Notes under the pieces: model-generated
What the model was told of the DNA's origin: nothing
Seen by the model: only the letters and a program-made list of their open reading frames with translations
Database searches by the model: none
Translations under genes and position numbers: made by a program
Source: Diphasiastrum complanatum
Lineage: Eukaryota; Streptophyta; Lycopodiopsida; Lycopodiales; Lycopodiaceae
Direction of reading: 5' to 3'
Length of the DNA stretch: 64,000 bases
NCBI GenBank assembly: GCA_029204225.1
Contig: CM055095.1
Location: 66,863,940-66,927,939 of the forward strand
Shown: piece after piece, positions 57,001 to 64,000 of the stretch
Numbering within the stretch: position 1 is the stretch's first letter
Layout: the number at the start of each line of letters is the position of its first letter

Positions 57001-58328
57001 ACAGTTCAGAAAGAAATTTGAGTGTCGTTCTCAACGTCCTATGTAGGTCCTTTTGACAGCAAAAGAAAATTTGTTGCATCACAACAATGTGAAGCAAGAC
57101 ACTTGTCAGCCTCCTTTGGTCTGTAATTGTTAGCAGACTCCAGGCAGAGCTTATGTCTGATCTCATACAGTACTATGCTCCATATCATTTGGATTTTCGA
57201 CAATGTCTTATAACATACATCTAAACCTCAAAACCCATACCAGTTGTATTTAGACGATCTACTCCAGGGTCAAGGATCCAACTGCATTTCTAGGAATGAG
57301 ACATAATAGTTGGGCGCCCCACCCCAATGAGAGTTTCAAAACCCTAAATTGGAGAGTAGATATCCCCCAGCCAGTAGATGATATTTTGGTGGCTTTTGCC
57401 TAGATACTGTGAGCTTCTTCTAGGGAGATATCAGAGATGCGCTTCCATGTTCCTCGTAGAGGCCCCACTAGGCAGCTTGTTCATTTACTGAGATTCTACT
57501 CTGAATGTCTTCATAGAAGAATCATTGCCATTTTCTTGTTCTAATTTGCACGTTTTTTTTGTGAATGGGATTTTAGCTTACAACACTTTGCAAGACAAAT
57601 AGAAATATTCACAGTTATTTCATTTGAGGTCTCATAGAAAGGAGAGGAATCAGTGAGCCAGTCTTCTTGCTTACAAAATAGAGTGGGTGCTATACCTAAT
57701 GGCATTGAGATTTGAAAGCTAGCTCAATGATTAAAATTGAGCTCAACTTAATAAAAACTAAGATTTCAGAGCCTCGAAAGGAAGGAGGGTGAATGCAAAT
57801 GGCAACGCTAAACATCACAAACATTATCATGATCAAGCTCGACAATACCATTGGAGACAGGTAAGGAATTTAAGAAATTAAATTCAAAGACAACAAAGGG
57901 ACACCTAAATGCTGGCATATAACTGGCAAAAAGACAGGTTTCAAGACAGACTCAAGATGGCCAAAGCGGGGTCAGACAGAGATAAACAGCACATCAAAAT
58001 TTCCTCAAGATTGACCAGGACAGAAGAAAATAAATATTTATGATAATTTGAAATATAGGTGGACCATTAGTGACTATAAAAAGTATTGTATTTATGTGTT
58101 GAATGAATAACTCTGATGAGAGTCAAAGTGCAAATCAATCCTGGAGAAAATAGTGTCAAAAGTTAAATCAACCTGGACAGAATTGTGACTCTGCCCAATC
58201 CTTGCATGACACATGATATTGACTCTTGAAGATTCCATTACTCAAAGCTCAATCATAAATTTCCCAACCCCTTGGTGCCATCCTTCTTATGAACCAATAA
58301 AAGTAGAGGAGCAAGTGGACTTTACCTG
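54061..58328. other. Gene-poor AT-rich DNA
   Basis: No protein motif, LTR end or tRNA was recognised in this 4.3 kb. Short open frames carry nothing that I know. The part near 56400-57600 is less AT-rich and could hide diverged UTR or intron sequence, but I have no support for a gene. Confidence 0.4.
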
Positions 58329-58370
58329 TGTTGGAATATCAATCCACACTCTAGAGAGAACTATCAAACA

Positions 58371-58443
58371 GGGCGGATAGCTCAGTGGTAGAGCATCCCA
58401 TCCGGTATGAGAGAGGTCCTGGGTTCGAATCCTAGTCTGTCCA
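58371..58443 (+). tRNA. tRNA-like sequence in the 5' LTR of the TRIM
   Basis: It folds as a cloverleaf. The acceptor stem GGGCGGA/TCTGTCC has 7 pairs including two G-U. The D arm is GCTC/GAGC, and the T arm CTGGG-TTCGAAT-CCTAG has 5 pairs including one G-U. The A box TAGCTCAGTGG (58378-58388) and B box GGTTCGAATCC (58422-58432) are near perfect. The anticodon stem TCCCA/TGAGA has one C-A mismatch. The loop TCCGGTA has C where position 33 should be U, with CGG at the anticodon position, so it is unlikely to work as an ordinary tRNA. No CCA is encoded, and no strong T-run terminator follows closely. Confidence 0.7.
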
Positions 58444-58630
58444 TCCATATTATGATTTATGGATTTCTAACATGGTATCAGAGCCAAGTTAGACCTAACA
58501 GTTCATGGTGTCAAAGCCATGGTTAGGTGGCCCAAGTTGTGGGGCAGGTGACAGCTAGGACCCCAACCAAGTGTGGCTTGAGGGGGGGTGTTGGAATATC
58601 AATCCACACTCTAGAGAGAACTATCAAACA

Positions 58631-58703
58631 TGGCAGATAGCTCAGTGGTAGAGCATCCCATCCGGTATGAGGGAGGTCCTGGGTTCGAATCCTAGTCCGT
58701 CCA
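58631..58703 (+). tRNA. tRNA-like sequence in the 3' LTR of the TRIM
   Basis: Second copy, with four base changes from the first. TGGCAGA/TCCGTCC has two acceptor mismatches (T-C at the end pair and A-C at the fifth). The A and B boxes are unchanged. The D and T arms are intact. The anticodon stem has an extra G-T pair. It is more decayed as an RNA than the 5' copy. Confidence 0.62.
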
Positions 58704-58989
58704 TCCATATTATGATTTATGGATTTCTAACAACCTGGCACAATGAGATCATGTTGAAACAATCAGTAACTGATCCTGATGACTGACGCTCAGAGCAATG
58801 CATGGTGCTTAGTGGTCATAATGGAGGCAATGTGCTCGGCAGGTATGAAATGTCTGTGGTGATTTTTGCATTTTACACTGCACCTAGAGTTCCATCACTG
58901 AACTTTTTCCGGCCAACATTCACTTGGATTCCCTTGGTTATAGCACTTGTGGTCTTTCACATTCATTCCCTCTGGCATGTGGCATTGCA

Positions 58990-59334
58990 TGTTATGGACT
59001 CACCTAAGCTAACCCTACTTACTAAGTTGCCCTGATTGGGATCTCTTTAGGTACTAGGCCATTACCATTAAGGGCATGTCCTTATGGGACCCAAGTACCC
59101 TTAGTTACCCTAATTTCTAGAAGGTTCCACTAAGGGCCTCTAGATAGTATATATAGGGCTATAGACATTAGATGCACATTCATTTTTTGTATATTTCCTA
59201 ACCAATAGGTATTGCTTGGGCTCTTCTTGGGAGATCTCTTTTCTATGATTAGCTATTGCTTGTAGGGCTTTAGCCATTGTTCTTCATTTGATATCAATAT
59301 CTGTGATTCTGTTCGTAACATGGTATCAGAGCAC
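58990..59334 (+). mobile_element. LTR (TGTTATGG...GTAACA) with primer-binding site
   Basis: The 331-bp LTR (58990-59320) starts TGTTATGGACTCACC and ends GTTCGTAACA. TGGTATCAGAGCAC follows at 59321-59334. A TATATATAGGGC box near 59147-59158 is a promoter candidate. The ends match the AG...CT LTRs at 11168 and 19371 except for the first and last base, and sequence after the primer-binding site (CACTTTCTTAAGCGA) resembles theirs. No 3' LTR was found in the window. Confidence 0.65.
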
Positions 59335-59990
59335 TTTCTTAAGCGATTGGGAGTGTTTTTTGTGTTTTTTTTTTTCTTGGTAGGTTTTTGGATCTTATGT
59401 TTGTTTTTGTGATTTTCTTTGCACGTTTCAGGATCTTCATTGACGGACTAAGATCTGCTATCTTTTTTCTCTCTTCATCTCTCTCTAGTTGGATCTTCAT
59501 CATTTGGTGAATTTTGGCTGTTTTACTCTCTAGAAAGTTTTTCACATTTTTTGTCATAACTTTTTTGTTTGTGATTAGACTTGCGTTTTGTTAGGTGCAT
59601 TGGTGTTGTATCAAGTCAGCACCTATTGCTAGCCGTTTTTTGGAAACCCTAATTTTAAGTTTTTGGACAAACTCATGTTTTTTGTCCTTTTTTGCGATAG
59701 AAGTTCAAAATAATCATATGGATGAGGGTGCTAGGCTGAGACAAGACCATTTATCCAGGTTTCATGTCAAACGGAGTTCTACATCCATAGATCTTGCAAA
59801 GTTTTCCAAATGTGATTGGATCTTGTTCTCTCCTATGATCTATCCTTCCTTGATTCTTAAGATCCATTTTGTATCCATTTTTGACCTTTTAACAGTGACG
59901 TTTTGAAAAGTCAACTAGTGTCCTCTCCCTCAGGGTTTGTGCGTCTTCCACATTCCAATGTTGGTATTACAAAAAAAAAATTGGATCATT
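59335..59990 (+). mobile_element. Leader of that element, no recognised coding
   Basis: T-rich sequence after the primer-binding site. A 103-codon frame (59595-59906) has no known motif. The element appears cut off by LINE sequence near 60000. Confidence 0.35.
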
Positions 59991-59999
59991 TGTCACATT

Positions 60000-60640
60000 T
60001 CCTGTTCGTTTTCCTTCACACTTTACATTTTCTCGTCTGGAGGTGAGGTGTAAACACCTTAACCTTGTTCTTAGCCACATTCACTGACAACCACCACTGT
60101 ATACAAAAAAGAAGGAAGCGCATCCAGATGCCGCTGCAGGCCTTCCCTCGACCTCGAAAGTAAAACCACATCATTCGCATATAATAGGATAGCAATAATC
60201 AGGTTACCCAATGTACATCCCTCCTCTCTAGCACTTTGTATAATTTACTCAAGCTCATCTATGTATAAACCAAAGAGTGTAGGAGAAAGTGGACATCCCT
60301 GCCTAACTCCAATTGTACTATCCACCTTTGGCGATATAACCCCTAATATAGTGCGCCCGCTCATCATTATGTGCCAACTTGACCCAAGGCTGAAGAAAGT
60401 CTCGGATCAAGCAGGCCACCCCACCTGAACCTCGATCTGTCAAAGCTCTCATCGCCCTCCGATGTGCAGAGTACCAACAAAAACCCTCAATGGCCAATAG
60501 TCCACTCTCAGGACTTTCACGTGTCTCAATGAATAGTAAGATATCGCCATTAGCACAAAAATCTCTGAAATCCTTTGTTGTAGCTGAAGAGTGGATACCA
60601 TTTTAGTTCCATAAACTCAACCGCAATGCTCTAGAAAGAG
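60000..60640 (-). mobile_element. LINE fragment: endonuclease joined to RT palm
   Basis: On the minus strand, 60630-60370 reads LLFIETRESPESGLLAIEGF, GSGGVACLIRDFLQPWVKLA: the endonuclease. About 60370-60030 reads GVRQGCPLSPTLFGLYIDEL and ILLYANDVVLLSRSREGLQ: the RT palm, with YAND for YADD. The region between the endonuclease and the palm is deleted. The words match the LINE at 24.9-26.4 kb, so it is the same family, and this copy keeps the palm lost there. A run of A near 59971-59980 may mark its end. Confidence 0.8.
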
Positions 60641-62965
60641 GCCCCGAACTGCTCCTTACTTATAATAGTTAGGACTAACATCACCCATGCCCATCGAACT
60701 AGACATCAAATGAGTCTTAGATGCAAGTTGCTAGAAGGTAGCAAGAGCATGTGCATGAAAAATAATAATAGGGACTATTAAAATAATAGATGGGTTTATG
60801 CGCCAAATAATGTCCTTGGGTCCAAAACAGGCCCAATCTTTTTGTAAGAATGTCCTTAACTTAATCACATTCTCTACACTCACCTCTAATACTACTACAC
60901 AAAATGCTCAACATGAACTCACTTGTTAATACTTTTCCACCATGTGATGCATCAACCACTTGCAAGAACATTGTGACCATGCAAAGTCAAACCAAAATGT
61001 TAATAATAATAGGCTCCCCCAAAGTTCAAACCTTTGTCGAACCATCTTGCACGCGATTCAACTCCTACGTAAGCAACTTATTCTCTCTCTTCAATAGAAG
61101 GGTGCACAATGCCTCAAGAAGTATTCAAAAAACATGACATAACACTAACTTCATCCACTATCCAAATATGGGTGTCTCCAATGAATACAATAAGTACTTA
61201 GAATAGAGTTATTGAGCTATCAACTTTGTGGCCTTCTTGTGTTGGTACGTTGCCACATAGAAGGCAAGGTTTGTTTTCTCCTCTTGACCAATTGAATCAT
61301 GTGAAGTCGCTTGCCATGTGCAAGATCTAAATGTTGACTATATTGTTGTTGTTGCTGGACTGCCTCTGGTTCTTGAAGCCTCATGCTCATGCATGAAACT
61401 TTTTTACGACGTCCTTGACATTTGATGACCTAGGGGCCATTTTATTTGAAGAAGAAGGCTAGTGCAACCTCATGGTTGCAAAGGTAGGGTAGGCCTAGTT
61501 GTAGATGTAGCTAGATTAGTTGGCCGACAAGGTGTTGCACCATTTAGTTGATGTCTTTAAGGGCCCCACATAAGTACCCAAAGACAAAAACCTGGACAAC
61601 CAAACAATTGTTGCATATGAAGGCCTTGCACCTAACATTGTAAATCCACCATCATGCCATATACAACAAACTCTCTTAGCTTTGATCATTAAGCTTAATA
61701 TACACTACAATAGTGTGCATCTTGCTATTAAGCTTTGTAAGCAGGCACGTGTCTTCACTCTCATGAGATTGTTGGAAGTAACAAGTCGACACACAAGAAA
61801 TATCATATTTTTGCTCTAAAGTTTGTTGATGGCCATTATTCCCCTAAATAGGATCCACCTAGCTAGCAAATATCGCCTACCTATAATGACACGGTAGCCG
61901 AACTCTTATTGATGCAAGAAGTGCAAAGAAATGGAAACTAGAAAGTTAAAACACAAAAAGCTATGGAGCAATACACAAAAGAATGAGAAGATTTCGACTT
62001 CGATGAGAACAACCACAAATTGAACTGCTATATATCCCTAAGACTAGCTCATAACCTTTCACTAAAACTAGGCAAATAAAACCTCAAGAAAACTACATAA
62101 GACTCTTCCTAGCCTAAGCATAGTGAATGTTGAACCTAGATCGCTAAAACGTTAGAAACATCAAACCTAGAAGCAAAAGTAAGTTCAAGTTCTTCATCTG
62201 GTCATTTCTCTCTCCATACTCCGTCACATTCATGGCTACCACTCAATTTTTTTTTCTAGTCTTGATTGGTGGCTGCTCCTGCAATATTTCCTACCTTAAT
62301 CACTCAATCTTGCACCCTTTGCCCCTCCCAGCCTTGTTGAGCAGGGCGTAGGCTAGTTTTCAATGCAATTCAGGCCTTTCATTATAAATATTGGCAATAC
62401 TTAAAGTTGATTTACCAAGATTTTTGAGAGTTTGAAGTACTGTGCAGTGAAACCAAGATACAAAGCATGCCTTCAAAAAAGAACTACAAAGAATGTGTGA
62501 ACGTTAGTATGAGGTTGCCACTGATGTAACCTCGAATTTCATTTTGTCAAGTATCTATGTATTTAATTACACAAAATGCCATTGAATGCATACCAAGAAT
62601 GAAGTCAACAGATGATAAAGGACTTAAATATTTTTCTTCATCAAGTGGAAAGAGAAATACTTGCTTATTAAAGAGCTACAAGAGGCAGTTTTTGATAATT
62701 CCAAAAGAAAATCAATAAAACAATAGTCAGTTCAATCCATTAATTGATATAAATTTGGCAATTGGCAATCATTTCTCATTGTAGTATCTCAAAACAGCTT
62801 TTGGTTGGCTTTACAGAAAAGTACAATATTTTATTCATTAACGATATTTCATACCGAGAACAAACTTATCGATTTATACCGGTTAAGTGCAAGGACTAGT
62901 AATACAATAAAAGTAATTATGTGACTCTAAACTCATACTTAATCTGAAAACTGAAAATAACTCAC
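60641..62965. other. Unrecognised DNA
   Basis: No protein motif or element end was recognised. Several short open frames have no known features. Confidence 0.4.
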
Positions 62966-63137
62966 CATGGGGGCCGTACTTTGGTGGAGGCAGCATGTAA
63001 GGAACAGGCAGGATGACATGTGTTTGATGCGATTCATCATCCTTAACATGCCATTTCAAGGAGAATAACTTCACATTTTGAGCAAAAGGATGAGTATTTA
63101 CAATCGTGCTTCCCTTTGACACAAGGCTCTTTCTCTT
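62966..63137 (-). CDS. Possible internal exon of an unknown minus-strand gene
   Basis: The minus strand has an acceptor-like TGTCATCAG before 63137 and a donor, CCATG|GTGAGT, at 62966. The 172 nt between them are open and encode KRKSLVSKGSTIVNTHPF, followed by SLKWHVKDDESHQTH and VILPVPYMLPPPKYGPHG. The composition (Pro-rich end, mixed charge) looks like a protein and not random AT-rich DNA. I do not recognise the family. No neighbouring exon was found with confidence. Confidence 0.3.
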
Positions 63138-64000
63138 CTGATGACATTTAAACAACTTTGAAAATTAGTATGTCAATTGGGTCATATCATTTGACAAACC
63201 ATAGATAATCCTACTTGATGAATATAGTGATTTGTTAAATTGAATACTTAGAATGTTCTTGAGAAAAACTACCGTTTGAAGAAAATGCACACATGCCATG
63301 TTAAGTATATCAAGTATGTTACTTCAAGCATAACAATACCCTAGGTACTAATGGATAACTCATCCTATACGTATCACATAATAGTGGTGTGGGTACTTGT
63401 AGACAATTCATTTCAGTGAGTACCAAGGGTGTTGGAAAGCTGATTACATTGGAAGTAGCAATGTTGAAAATCAAAACCATTTCAAAGATTGTTACTGAAT
63501 TCATTGCAACTACCGCATCACAATTGGCATAGTCAGATCCCTATAGCCACAATTGTCATTGTTATGACCACCAAAATTCATCTCTTCATCACGACCATGA
63601 AGACATCTATCAAGATTCAATCACATGAGTATTATTCTCGCTCTTACATTAGGCCTCTACCCTGTTTTCAGCTCTTTCAAACAAGACTATATGAATGCTC
63701 TTCACATAGGTAACCACTCCATGGACCACAGGTCACAAGGAATCATAGTAAGTTTCTCTTTTTCCATGTTTATAGAAGCATCCAATGATCATATGACTGA
63801 GTTGCCTTCTTTGTAATCTCATCCCACTACTTTCAAACACAAACTTTAACTCGATTCATATTCTAACAAATTGAGCAAGTGGAAATGTTAGAGAAGCTTT
63901 TCTTTGCAAACCACTGCTACTTCTCATTATTTGGTTCTTAGTAATTGCTTCCAAAAAGGTGATGAAGATGTCTTGCACTATAACGGTTTAGAACATGTAG
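63138..64000. other. Unrecognised DNA at the right edge
   Basis: No supported feature. If the exon at 62966 is real, this contains part of an upstream intron or exons. Confidence 0.35.

Larger units (their letters stand above)
58329..58732 (+). mobile_element. 404-bp TRIM whose LTRs each carry a tRNA-like Pol III module
   Basis: LTRs 58329-58472 and 58589-58732 are both 144 bp, TGTTGGAATATC...TTTCTAACA, with four differences. Perfect target duplications ACCTG lie at 58324-58328 and 58733-58737. The primer-binding site TGGTATCAGAGCC starts directly after the first LTR (58473-58485). A polypurine tract, TTGAGGGGGGG, ends directly before the second (58578-58588). The internal domain is 116 bp and codes for nothing. 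It is therefore a complete miniature LTR element. Each LTR has a 73-nt tRNA-like sequence in sense orientation in its centre. Known Cassandra TRIMs carry 5S rRNA sequence in this place. I infer a comparable design with a tRNA. Confidence 0.92.

Noticed and set aside
58371-58703. Two ordinary nuclear tRNA genes in tandem
   Set aside because: Both lie at the same position in the direct repeats of an LTR element with target duplications, have C at position 33, and have stem mismatches. They are parts of the LTRs.
59595-59906. A gag gene after the LTR at 58990
   Set aside because: The 103-codon frame shows no gag, zinc-knuckle or other known motif.
1-64000. CRISPR arrays, bacterial operons or phage genes
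   Set aside because: All direct repeats seen are LTRs, SINE-like units, microsatellites or local duplications. Coding content is plant nuclear and retroelement.

Overview
This window is plant nuclear DNA, AT-rich and packed with retrotransposons. The only clear cellular gene is a group A bZIP transcription factor of the ABI5/AREB/ABF type, on the plus strand. Its four coding exons lie at 4093-5013, 5284-5355, 32838-32867 and 33006-33086 and encode 367 residues. All three introns are phase 0. The second intron is 27,482 bp long and is filled with nested transposable elements. An expanded intron of this kind, together with dense old LTR elements around the gene, suggests a large-genome seed plant. 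A gymnosperm is my best guess, but the sequence does not prove it.

Layout. 1-3200: decayed copia and gypsy pieces on the minus strand, then tRNA-derived SINE-like repeats. 3280-33500: the bZIP gene. Its intron 2 holds, in order, a copia RT relic; a minus-strand LTR with an orphan ORF; a 619-bp TRIM; a LINE split by a 12.6-kb gypsy-type element (11168-23793), which itself carries a minus-strand copia element in its 5' LTR and a related 1.1-kb TRIM in its protease region; a chromovirus-type gypsy relic with its LTR; an orphan acidic/coiled-coil ORF; and a second gypsy relic on the minus strand. 33087-38600: gene-poor DNA. 38700-51150: a three-layer nest, in which an old minus-strand gypsy relic is split by a chromovirus-type gypsy (39458-50855, TSD CAACC), which is split by a copia element (43201-47529, TSD ACATA). 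52000-54060: the 5' end of another copia-like element. 54060-64000: mostly unrecognised DNA with a 404-bp TRIM, an LTR with primer-binding site, a minus-strand LINE piece and one possible exon.

The most unusual item is the 404-bp TRIM at 58329-58732. It has perfect 5-bp target duplications, a primer-binding site and a polypurine tract, and each 144-bp LTR carries a complete tRNA-like module with Pol III A and B boxes. It resembles in principle the Cassandra TRIMs, whose LTRs carry 5S rRNA sequence, but uses a tRNA. The second is an LTR family bounded by AG...CT instead of TG...CA. This is supported by target duplications at two independent insertions, and a related LTR with ordinary TG...CA ends lies in the same window.

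All coordinates of element ends, splice sites and target duplications were read by eye. Family assignments rest on recognised protein motifs, without any database search.
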